Below, piece after piece: positions 1 through 6,454 of a DNA stretch of 12,368 nt; positions within the stretch are counted from its first letter, which is position 1; each line of letters starts with the position of its first letter. Position numbers and translations under genes: made by a program. Source of the stretch: Salinibacterium sp. (GTDB lineage: Bacteria; Actinomycetota; Actinomycetes; Actinomycetales; Microbacteriaceae); assembly GCA_025352485.1 (NCBI GenBank), contig JANXTJ010000317.1, forward strand, positions 1 through 12,368. The letters run 5' to 3'. The notes beneath the pieces were generated by a model. The model did no database searches. It was not told the DNA's origin and was given only the letters and a program-made list of their open reading frames with translations.

Positions 1-149
1 ACTCCGGAATCAAGGACCCGCTGATACGGGGTGCGTGGTTTGTCATAAACGCGTGTCTTCTTGCCGTGCTTGTTTGATCGCCAGTCGATGGCTTTCGTCG
101 TCGCGGTGAACATGTTCAACCGCAACCGGACGAGCGGGTAGGCAAAGAT
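1..149 (-). pseudogene. C-terminal remnant of integrase-core (DDE) transposase
   Basis: Read on the minus strand, an open frame runs from just after a TAA (complement of 150-152) to the left edge. It contains RLRLNMFTATTK, then a basic KHGKKTRVYD stretch, then KPRTPYQRVLDSG. This order (R/N-L-FT-x-TKK, GRR-RVYD, P-TP-x-R-L) is typical of the region after the catalytic core in integrase-type transposases common in Actinobacteria; the family assignment is from memory of such proteins. About 49 codons are visible. There is no start codon where a full protein would continue upstream: the TAA cuts the frame, so the N-terminal catalytic part is missing here. The rest of the C-terminus lies outside the window. 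I call it a remnant of an insertion sequence; the exact IS family is not determinable and no terminal inverted repeat is visible. Confidence 0.6.
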
Positions 150-150
150 T

Positions 151-163
151 TATGATTATCAGT
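151..163 (+). promoter_or_regulatory. Candidate -10 box and TGAT-T-ATCA palindrome upstream of the ureohydrolase operon
   Basis: The AT-rich patch following the transposase remnant contains TATGAT (151-156), a good -10 hexamer, overlapping the small palindrome TGATTATCA (153-161). No convincing -35 lies 16-18 bp upstream. A start of transcription near 163 would give a leader of about 25 nt that includes the Shine-Dalgarno sequence AAAGG (173-177). The palindrome could be a regulator site, but no regulator gene is in the window. Confidence 0.35.
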
Positions 164-186
164 GTTTCTTTCAAAGGCGAATGACT

Positions 187-1146
187 ATGTCGAAGCAACA
201 CGAGCCCGTGGGGCCTCCGGATGCGAGCGTCAACCCCCGTTACTCCGGGTTCGCGACCTTCGCTCGGCTGCCGCGACGTGACGAGGTACAAACCGCCGAC
301 ATCACCGTGGTGGGCATTCCGTTCGACAGTGGGGTGAGTTTCCGGCCCGGCGCACGCTTCGGGCCCGCACACGTGCGCGAGGCATCCCGTCTGCTGCGGC
401 CCTACAACCCGGCGCAGGATGTCGAACCATTTAGCGCGCAACAGGTCGCCGATGCCGGTGACATAGTGGCCAACCCGTTTGATCTCGACGAGGCCATCGT
501 CCAGATTGAGGCTGCCGCGACGGCCCTCACCGAGAGCGGAAGCCGCCTGGTCACGATTGGCGGCGATCACACGATCGCGCTACCGCTGTTGCGATCGGTG
601 GCCAAGAGACACGGGCCGGTCACCGTGTTGCACTTCGACGCACACCTCGACACCTGGGACACCTATTTCGGCGCCCCCGTCACCCACGGCACTCCGTTCC
701 GGCGCGCATCCGAAGAAGGTCTGATCGACCTGACGACCAGCCTGCACGTGGGAATCCGGGGCCCGCTCTACGGTCGGCAAGATCTTCACGATGACGCTCG
801 CCTCGGCTTCGCAATCATCAGTAGCGTCGAGATTGAAGCGGACGGGCTTGCCCGCGTGATCCAGCGGATGCTCGATCGGCTGGGGGACCGCCCCCTGTAC
901 ATTTCCGTCGACATCGATGTTCTCGACCCCGCGCACGCGCCCGGCACGGGCACCCCGGAGGCCGGCGGCATGACCAGCCGAGAACTCTTGGCAATGATCA
1001 GAGCGCTGCGCGGCCTCAATATCGTCGGTGCCGACGTCGTCGAGGTCGCCCCCGCCTACGATCACGCGCAAATTACCGCCGTCGCCGCCGCTCACGTGGC
1101 CTACGAAATCATTTCCGCGATGACGCCGTCTGCCGAATCGCACTAG
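187..1146 (+). CDS. Ureohydrolase (arginase/agmatinase superfamily; agmatinase or guanidinobutyrase-like)
   Basis: A cytosolic binuclear Mn2+ enzyme expected to hydrolyse a guanidino group to urea and an amine. Counted from the ATG at 187 (319 residues, normal for the family), all six metal ligands are present: H128 in GGDH, D151/H153/D155 in DAHLD, and D242/D244 in SVDIDVLDP. HGTPFRRA and EEGLID after the DAHLD loop and the segment PGTGTPEAGG are typical of agmatinases and guanidinobutyrases rather than arginases. AAAGG at 173-177 is 9 nt from the ATG at 187 and only 3 nt from the ATG at 181, so I prefer 187; 181 is possible. It is first in an operon with an NCS1 permease and a nitrilase-family hydrolase, which favours a catabolic role on an imported guanidino compound over polyamine synthesis. 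Substrate is not readable from sequence; the superfamily assignment is secure. Confidence 0.93.
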   Translation: MSKQHEPVGPPDASVNPRYSGFATFARLPRRDEVQTADITVVGIPFDSGVSFRPGARFGPAHVREASRLLRPYNPAQDVEPFSAQQVADAGDIVANPFDLDEAIVQIEAAATALTESGSRLVTIGGDHTIALPLLRSVAKRHGPVTVLHFDAHLDTWDTYFGAPVTHGTPFRRASEEGLIDLTTSLHVGIRGPLYGRQDLHDDARLGFAIISSVEIEADGLARVIQRMLDRLGDRPLYISVDIDVLDPAHAPGTGTPEAGGMTSRELLAMIRALRGLNIVGADVVEVAPAYDHAQITAVAAAHVAYEIISAMTPSAESH

Positions 1147-1185
1147 GTCTCACCCGCACCGAACCCCGAGTAGAAAAGGACAATG

Positions 1186-2631
1186 ATGTCTCATCCCGAT
1201 ACGACAGAACGCAGCTCGGTCATAGAACAGCATTCGATTGACTACGTTCCCCGATCTGAACGCCACGGAAAGGTCTGGCACCAGGCACCATTCTGGTTTA
1301 CCGGAAACTTTGTGTTGCCCACGATGGTGACCGGCTTCGTCGGCCCAGCGATGGGGCTCAGCGTCGGATTCAGCGTGCTCGCTATCGTGGTGGGGGTGCT
1401 CTTCGGTACGTTCTTCATGGCATTTCATGCCAACCAAGGGCCGCGGATGGGCCTGCCGCAGATGATCCAGTCCCGCGCGCAGTTTGGCAGCCGCGGAGCG
1501 ATCGTTCCTTTCGCCGCCACCGTATTTGTCTACGTCGGCTTCCTCGTTTTCGACACCATCCTCGCCACCCAGGGAATTCAGCTGGTTCTCCCGGGCGGAA
1601 AATTGCTCTGGTACACGGTGCTCATTGGGTTGTCGATCGTCATCGCGGTGGTGGGCCACGATCTGCTGCACTTCATCCAGCGCTGGCTCACCTACCTCTT
1701 GGTTTTGGTGTTCGCCGTGATCACCGTCGTCGCCGTTGCGCACTTCGCGACCGCACCGATGGTGGAGGGCGCTGCCGCGGCAACGTCGGGCTGGAACTGG
1801 ACGGCCTTCCTCGTGCAGTTCTCCCTCGCGGCCGGTTACAACATCAGCTATGCGGTCTACGTCTCCGACTACACGAGATACCTCCCGGCGAATTCCTCCG
1901 CTCCCAAGCTGATCACCGCCGTCTACCTCGGCGCCGGAGTTTCTGCCATCTGGCTGATGTCGTTCGGCTCACTGCTGGCTAGCTACATCCCCAATGCCGA
2001 CCCGATCACGTCGCTCCAACAAATCGGCGACCTCGTGGTGCCCGGCTTCGGCACCTTCGCCGTGCTGGTATCCGTCATCGCCCTGGTGTCGATCATGGGA
2101 GTCAACGCCTACGGCGCGATGCTTACCGGTACGAGTGCCGTCGATGGATTTCGCGAGGTGCGCCCCACGGTGCGCCTGCGCATCATTGGCCTGGCCATCG
2201 TGGGTCTGGTGTGCCTCGTTATCGCCCTCGTCATCCCCGACGACTACCTGGCAAGCTTCAACAACTTTGTTCTCCTGATGTTGTACTTCCTGGTTCCGTG
2301 GACCGCCGTCAACCTGGTGGACTTCTACCTCGTACGACGCGGCAAATACGCGATCGCGGAGATCGTCAAACCCGGCGGCCTGTACGGTCGGTGGGCGTGG
2401 CGAGGGGTGGCCGCATACTTCATCGGATTTGCGGCGATGATCCCGTTCTTCTCCACCAGCTTCTATGTCGGCCCGGTCGCCGAATTGCTGGGCGGGGCCG
2501 ACATCGCCTTCGTCTTCGGGCTTATCGTTTCCGGAGGTCTCTTTTTTCTGTTCTGCCGGAGCCTAAACCGGTCGGCGGAGGCAGTCGCCGTCGCAGAAAG
2601 CAACATAGAGCTCGAAGGGGTAACCCACTAG
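1186..2631 (+). CDS. NCS1-family permease (purine-cytosine permease type)
   Basis: An integral inner-membrane symporter of about 481 residues, usual length for NCS1 carriers, with about twelve hydrophobic segments spread over the whole chain. The N-terminal part has the classic purine-cytosine permease signature GPRMGLPQMIQSRAQFG with the first helix region around NFVLPTMVTGF upstream of it. Further conserved-looking elements are YNISYAVYVSDYTRYLP in the middle and PWTAVNLVDFYLVRRGKY late. The AAAAGGA at 1174-1180 is 5 nt from the ATG at 1186 and 2 nt from the ATG at 1183, so I start at 1186. It lies 39 bp after the ureohydrolase and its TAG overlaps the GTG of the next gene by one base, indicating translational coupling. 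NCS1 carriers take nucleobases, hydantoins, allantoin or thiamine; here a guanidino or ureido substrate is inferred only from context. Confidence 0.93.
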   Translation: MSHPDTTERSSVIEQHSIDYVPRSERHGKVWHQAPFWFTGNFVLPTMVTGFVGPAMGLSVGFSVLAIVVGVLFGTFFMAFHANQGPRMGLPQMIQSRAQFGSRGAIVPFAATVFVYVGFLVFDTILATQGIQLVLPGGKLLWYTVLIGLSIVIAVVGHDLLHFIQRWLTYLLVLVFAVITVVAVAHFATAPMVEGAAAATSGWNWTAFLVQFSLAAGYNISYAVYVSDYTRYLPANSSAPKLITAVYLGAGVSAIWLMSFGSLLASYIPNADPITSLQQIGDLVVPGFGTFAVLVSVIALVSIMGVNAYGAMLTGTSAVDGFREVRPTVRLRIIGLAIVGLVCLVIALVIPDDYLASFNNFVLLMLYFLVPWTAVNLVDFYLVRRGKYAIAEIVKPGGLYGRWAWRGVAAYFIGFAAMIPFFSTSFYVGPVAELLGGADIAFVFGLIVSGGLFFLFCRSLNRSAEAVAVAESNIELEGVTH

Positions 2632-3455
2632 TGACCGACTCCGGCACGATTGTCGCCTGCTGCCAGATCGCCCTGCAGATCGGTGATCGAGCCGGGAATC
2701 ACCGGAAGATTCACGCCGCCATCGGCCGAGCAGTCGATGGCGGCGCGAAGGTCATCGTCCTGCCGGAGCTCGCGAACACCGGCTACATGTTTTCGTCGCT
2801 CGACGAATTGCGTGCGCTCGCGGAGCCGTTGGACGGGCCGACGATAACCGCTTGGCACGGGCTTGCCGTGCAGCATCAGGTGATCATCGTGGGCGGTTTT
2901 GCCGAAAAAGGGGACGACGGGAATGTCTACAACTCTGCCGTCATTGTCGACGAGACCGGGCTGCGGGCCACCCACCGGAAAGCCCACCTGTGGGACACCG
3001 AAAAGAATGGCCTCTTTACCGCGGGGTCAGATTCACCGCCGGTCATCGACACGGCAGTGGGCCGGCTTGGCTTGCTCATTTGCTATGACCTCGAGTTTCC
3101 AGAATGGGTGAGATCGGTCGCAGAGGCCGGCGCGGTCTTACTCTGCGCCCCCGTTAACTGGCCGCTCTACCCGCGCCCTGCTGGCGAACGGCCCGGCGAA
3201 ATTGTGCGTGCGCAGGCGGCTGCCGGCGGCAACCGAATCTTTGTGGCGGTCGCCGATAGGGCGGGCGCCGAACGCGGCCAAGAGTGGGTCGGCGGGAGCG
3301 TGATCATCGACGCGGATGGCTATCCGGCGACCACGCTCATCCTCGATCAGGAAGGAATAATTTACGCAACGCTCAATTTGTCGGATGCACAAAACAAATC
3401 GATCAGCGCCGGCAATGATGTTCATCGCGACAGACGCCCCGAGCTCTACTCCTGA
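2631..3455 (+). CDS. Nitrilase-superfamily carbon-nitrogen hydrolase (amidase/N-carbamoylase type)
   Basis: A 274-residue cytosolic hydrolase of amides or N-carbamoyl groups. The catalytic triad is complete: E46 (LPELANTG), K117 (HRKAHLW) and C151 (ICYDLEFPE). The frame stays open well upstream of 2631, but the upstream part lies inside the permease gene; the GTG at 2631 is preferred because GAAGGGG (2614-2620) sits about 10 nt before it and the N-terminus VACCQIALQIGD then fits the family start. The GTG shares its first base with the permease stop. In the operon it could remove an amide made from a guanidino compound (4-guanidinobutyramidase-like) or act on a carbamoyl compound; this is inference. 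It is distinct from the second family member at 10992 but has the same E/K/C architecture. Its stop lies 14 bp from the convergent MBL gene. Confidence 0.92.
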   Translation: MTDSGTIVACCQIALQIGDRAGNHRKIHAAIGRAVDGGAKVIVLPELANTGYMFSSLDELRALAEPLDGPTITAWHGLAVQHQVIIVGGFAEKGDDGNVYNSAVIVDETGLRATHRKAHLWDTEKNGLFTAGSDSPPVIDTAVGRLGLLICYDLEFPEWVRSVAEAGAVLLCAPVNWPLYPRPAGERPGEIVRAQAAAGGNRIFVAVADRAGAERGQEWVGGSVIIDADGYPATTLILDQEGIIYATLNLSDAQNKSISAGNDVHRDRRPELYS

Positions 3456-3493
3456 AGCTCCTGAAATCCCTAAAGCTCCAGCGACTCCTGAAA
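3449..3493. repeat. Three copies of CTCCTGAA at the convergent gene ends
   Basis: CTCCTGAA occurs at 3449-3456, 3458-3465 and 3485-3492 (the last two continue with A). Copy 1 carries the TGA of the amidohydrolase and copy 3 lies in the last codons of the MBL gene, whose stop is between copies 2 and 3. This looks like a small slippage expansion. It does not form a clear hairpin with a T-tract, so I see no intrinsic terminator for either gene here. Confidence 0.5.
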
Positions 3494-4105
3494 CTCGAGC
3501 GGGAAGAACTGCCCGCCGTGGCGGGTCGTGGCCGCCTCGACCCGGCCGTTGGCCATCGTCTTGCCGATGACAGAGAGCGGGGCCTCATGTACCGAAAGCG
3601 ATCGGCGCGGCTTCAGCGCGTCAATGAAGTCGATCACGTCACCGATCTTGAGCCAGGGCGCGCCGATCGGTACCGCGAGGGTGCCGACCGCGACATCCGG
3701 AATCGTGTATGAATCGCCGGGATAGTACAGCTCGCCATCGACCATCACACCGACGTTATCGACGATGGGAATGGATTCGTGGATGATGGCGTGCCGTTGG
3801 CCGAAGAACGCCAGGGTGAACGGGTCTACCGCGATCTCATCGCCGTGGGCAACCGTCTCGACAGCGAAGCCTTCCGCGGCGGCGACCACGCCCTCCGGAC
3901 CGAAAATACGGGCATCCTTGTTTCGGTCGAGGATGCGATTAAGCTGCTCTGCCGTCCAGTGGTCGGCGTGCTCATGCGTGATGACGATCGCGACGACGCC
4001 GTGGAGATCGGTGAGCGGGGTGGTGAAGCTACCCGGGTCGATCACCAGCATCGACCCGCCCTTCTCGATGACCATGCAGGCGTGCTCATACTTCATCAGC
4101 TTCAT
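3470..4105 (-). CDS. MBL-fold metallo-hydrolase (UlaG-like beta-lactamase superfamily)
   Basis: A 211-residue cytosolic metallo-hydrolase. The signature THEHADHW gives H44, H46, D48 and H49; further likely ligands are H109, D131 in YYPGDSY and H173 in SVHEAP. The family is often annotated Zn-dependent hydrolase, and its substrates are usually unknown. The start KLMKYEHACMVIEKGG resembles the common family beginning KLTKYTHAC, so I keep the ATG at 4105 although a second ATG lies at 4096. TACGCT on the minus strand (complement of 4112-4117) ends 6 nt before the ATG, suggesting a leaderless mRNA; a GGGG 2 nt before the ATG is too close for a good Shine-Dalgarno sequence. It is divergent from the metal sensor with only 47 bp between starts, and the sensor's operator lies in that gap, so it may be metal-regulated. 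Function in metal stress is unproven. Confidence 0.88.
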   Translation of the reverse strand: MKLMKYEHACMVIEKGGSMLVIDPGSFTTPLTDLHGVVAIVITHEHADHWTAEQLNRILDRNKDARIFGPEGVVAAAEGFAVETVAHGDEIAVDPFTLAFFGQRHAIIHESIPIVDNVGVMVDGELYYPGDSYTIPDVAVGTLAVPIGAPWLKIGDVIDFIDALKPRRSLSVHEAPLSVIGKTMANGRVEAATTRHGGQFFPLEFQESLEL

Positions 4106-4127
4106 ATCCCCAGCGTATTCCTGAAAG

Positions 4128-4142
4128 TACCCGGGGTGGGTA
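4128..4142 (+). promoter_or_regulatory. CsoR-type operator TACCC-GGGGT-GGGTA
   Basis: Perfect 5-bp arms TACCC and GGGTA flank a 5-bp G-rich centre. This is the arrangement known for operators of CsoR/RcnR-family repressors. It lies directly upstream of the sensor GTG at 4153, between a weak -35 (TTCCTG, about 4118-4123) and TATGGT (4141-4146), so repressor binding would block the promoter. It also overlaps the expected -35 region of the divergent MBL gene. Confidence 0.65.
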
Positions 4143-4152
4143 TGGTTGCCAC

Positions 4153-4434
4153 GTGATCGCAGACATCAAGAAGAGGGCATTGCACCGCACCAAGATTCTC
4201 GAAGGACAGCTTCGCGGCCTCGAGAAGATGATTGACAACGAGGACTACTGCATGGACATCATCACGCAGTCGCTGGCAATCCAGAAGTCGCTGCGCAGCC
4301 TCAACAAGTTGCTGGTCGAGAACCACCTGCGCACCCACGTCTCCGACATGTTCGCTGAGGGCGGCGAGCAGCAGCAACTCGCGGTCACCGAATTGCTCAA
4401 GGTCTACGAACTCAACAACGTGCGGGGGCAGTGA
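4153..4434 (+). CDS. CsoR/RcnR-family metal-sensing transcriptional repressor
   Basis: A 93-residue all-helical DNA-binding repressor (DUF156) that releases its operator when metal binds. The chain has the family layout: IKKRALHRTKILEGQLRG in helix 1, then C33 in EDYCMDIITQ, then N57-H58-L59-R60-T61-H62. In copper-sensing CsoR the three ligands are Cys-His-Cys; here the third position (H62) is histidine, giving Cys-His-His, which is closer to RcnR-type ligand sets, although no His is found at the N-terminal position used by RcnR. The start is GTG 4153, preceded by TATGGT 6 nt away, so a leaderless message is likely. The stop overlaps the ATG of the downstream P-type ATPase (TGATG), so sensor and pump are co-translated. 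Control of itself and the pump through the operator at 4128-4142 is a strong inference; the identity of the metal is uncertain (copper most likely). Confidence 0.9.
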   Translation: MIADIKKRALHRTKILEGQLRGLEKMIDNEDYCMDIITQSLAIQKSLRSLNKLLVENHLRTHVSDMFAEGGEQQQLAVTELLKVYELNNVRGQ

Positions 4435-6431
4435 TGACCGCGAGAGGGCACACGCACACGCACGCCCACGATCCGGCCATATTCCGCCGCCGGTTCTGGG
4501 TCAGCCTCGCCCTGTCCATCCCCACCCTCGTATTTTCGACGGGCCTACAAGACATCCTCGGGCTGGCCGGCCCGCGCTTCGTCGGCAGTCAGTACATCCC
4601 TGCGGTGTTTGGGATCGCAATCTTCGTTTACGGCGGGCTGATCTTCCTGAGGGGCGCCGTTTCCGAGTTGCGCGGCCGCCAACCCGGCATGATGACGCTC
4701 ATCTCGCTCGCCATCGTCGTAGCCCTCGGCTACAGCGTGGCCGTCACAGCGGGGCTACCCGGAATGGACTTTTGGTGGGAGCTCTCCACGCTGATCGCCA
4801 TCATGCTGCTCGGCCATTGGATCGAGATGGCCGCCGTGCAGGGCGCCAGCAATGCGCTCGGCGAACTGGCCACACTGTTGCCGGACGAGGCGGAACGTGT
4901 AGACGGCGACCTCGTGACCACGGTGTCGGTCGATATCTTGGCGGTCGGCGATGTCGTCATGGTGCGCCCCGGCACATCGATCCCGGTGGATGGCGACATC
5001 ATCGAGGGCGAGTCCGATATCAACGAGGCGCTGCTCACGGGCGAATCGGTGGCGGTCCGCAAAGGTGTCGGGGCTGCCGTGGTCGCGGGCTCGACCAACG
5101 GCTTGGGCGCGCTGCGGGTGCGGGTGACAAAGACCGGTGGCGAGACGGCCGTCGCCGGCATCATGAAGCTTGTCGCCGACGCGCAATCGAGCAAATCACG
5201 CGCGCAGCTGCTGGCCGATCGGGCAGCGGCCGTGCTGTTCTATGTGGCGGTGGGCGCCGCGATCGTGACCCTCGGGGTCTGGCTCATTCTCAAGCCCGGT
5301 GATCCGGCTTTCGTTCTCGAGCGAGTGGTCAGCGTGCTCGTTATCGCCTGCCCGCACGCTCTGGGGCTGGCGATCCCGCTGGTCTCGCAGATTTCCACCG
5401 CGCTGGGTGCCCGCAATGGCATCCTGGTGAAGAAGAGGATCGCCCTCGAAGACGCCAGACGCATCGACGTCGTCGTCTTCGATAAGACGGGCACGCTCAC
5501 GACGGGCCGGCAGGGCGTGGCGGCGGTGCTGGGAGCGGGCGAGACGACCGCCGACGAGGTGCTCGCCCTCGCGGCGGCGGTCGAGGCGTCATCCGAGCAT
5601 CCGATCGGGCGTGCAATTGTCTCCGAGGCGAAATCCCGCGGGCTGAAGAAAGCGCGGGCGTCGAAATTTTCTGCGCTGGCCGGCCGGGGTGTGCAAGCGA
5701 CGGTGGCCGGCCGCGTGCTGATCGTCGCGAGCGGCCGGGTGCTGACCGAGCGCTCGCTCGTTCTGGCTCCCGAGCTCGTTCACTCGTCGCGGGAACTCGG
5801 GGCGACCGGGGCGACGCTGGTTTACCTGATCGCAGGCGACGATGTGCTCGGGATGCTCGCGCTCGCCGACACCGTGCGGCCCGAGTCGCTCGAGGCCGTT
5901 CTCGCCCTGCAGAAGCGCGGCGTGCGCGTGGCCATGCTCACCGGCGACACGCAGCGGGTGGGGGAGTGGATCGCGGCGCAGGTCGGCATCACGGAGGTGT
6001 TTGCCGAGGTGCTGCCCGCCCAGAAGGCGGAGGTTATCGAGAAGCTTCAGGCCGAGGGGCTGCGGGTGGCCATGGTCGGTGATGGCGTAAACGATGCGCC
6101 AGCCCTCGCTCGCGCGACCGTCGGTATCGCGATCGGCGCGGGTTCGGATATCGCCATCGAGTCGGCTGGCATCGTGCTGGCCTCCAGCGATCCGCGCGCC
6201 GTGCTCGCGCTGCTCACCCTCAGCCGGGCAACCTGGCGCAAAGAGCTGCAGAACCTGTTCTGGGCGACCGGCTACAACGTGATCGGGATTCCGCTCGCCG
6301 CTGGGGTAGCGTTCGGCGCGGGCATCCTACTGCCGCCGGCGCTCGCAGCGTTGTTGATGTCGGTGTCGACCATCATCGTCGCCGCGAACGCGCAGTTGTT
6401 GCGGCTGCTGACGTTGCGCCGCCCGGTATGA
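4434..6431 (+). CDS. CPH-type P1B ATPase, CopB-like heavy-metal exporter
   Basis: A 665-residue membrane pump that exports metal ions using ATP. From ATG 4434 (GCGGGGG 5 nt upstream): a short His-rich cytosolic tail (HTHTHAH, residues 6-12) replaces the usual CxxC metal-binding domain; membrane helices follow; TGES of the actuator domain is at 202-205; the intramembrane metal motif is C306-P307-H308; the phosphorylation motif DKTGT is at 350-354; H389-P390 is the HP motif of the nucleotide domain; GDGVNDAP begins at 549. The last helices carry GYNVIG and LLMSVSTIIVAANAQLL, similar to CopB proteins. The CPH motif and missing N-terminal CxxC domain place it with CopB (Cu/Ag) rather than CopA (CPC). 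Its start overlaps the repressor stop. No copper chaperone gene (CopZ) is nearby. The GTG at 4431 is a possible earlier start. Confidence 0.94.
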   Translation: MTARGHTHTHAHDPAIFRRRFWVSLALSIPTLVFSTGLQDILGLAGPRFVGSQYIPAVFGIAIFVYGGLIFLRGAVSELRGRQPGMMTLISLAIVVALGYSVAVTAGLPGMDFWWELSTLIAIMLLGHWIEMAAVQGASNALGELATLLPDEAERVDGDLVTTVSVDILAVGDVVMVRPGTSIPVDGDIIEGESDINEALLTGESVAVRKGVGAAVVAGSTNGLGALRVRVTKTGGETAVAGIMKLVADAQSSKSRAQLLADRAAAVLFYVAVGAAIVTLGVWLILKPGDPAFVLERVVSVLVIACPHALGLAIPLVSQISTALGARNGILVKKRIALEDARRIDVVVFDKTGTLTTGRQGVAAVLGAGETTADEVLALAAAVEASSEHPIGRAIVSEAKSRGLKKARASKFSALAGRGVQATVAGRVLIVASGRVLTERSLVLAPELVHSSRELGATGATLVYLIAGDDVLGMLALADTVRPESLEAVLALQKRGVRVAMLTGDTQRVGEWIAAQVGITEVFAEVLPAQKAEVIEKLQAEGLRVAMVGDGVNDAPALARATVGIAIGAGSDIAIESAGIVLASSDPRAVLALLTLSRATWRKELQNLFWATGYNVIGIPLAAGVAFGAGILLPPALAALLMSVSTIIVAANAQLLRLLTLRRPV

Positions 6432-6442
6432 CCCAGCCGCGG

Positions 6443-6454
6443 CATACTTAGCCC
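6443..6454 (+). promoter_or_regulatory. Candidate -10 (CATACT) for a leaderless lipid kinase mRNA
   Basis: CATACT at 6443-6448 is identical to the -10 box of the tRNA-Glu promoter in this window and ends 6 nt before the GTG at 6455. There is no Shine-Dalgarno sequence in the 23-bp gap after the ATPase stop. I find no good -35, so the gene may also be read from the upstream operon. Confidence 0.4.

Noticed and set aside
1..186. Guanidine riboswitch upstream of the ureohydrolase
   Set aside because: The likely leader is only about 25 nt, and no paired hairpins with ACGR loops or larger conserved folds were seen.
1150..1743. Minus-strand open frame opposite the NCS1 permease
   Set aside because: Composition is His/Glu/Asp/Arg rich as expected for the shadow of a membrane protein gene; no motifs.
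2211..2630. N-terminal extension of the first amidohydrolase
   Set aside because: It overlaps the permease in another frame; the GTG at 2631 has a Shine-Dalgarno sequence and gives the usual family N-terminus.
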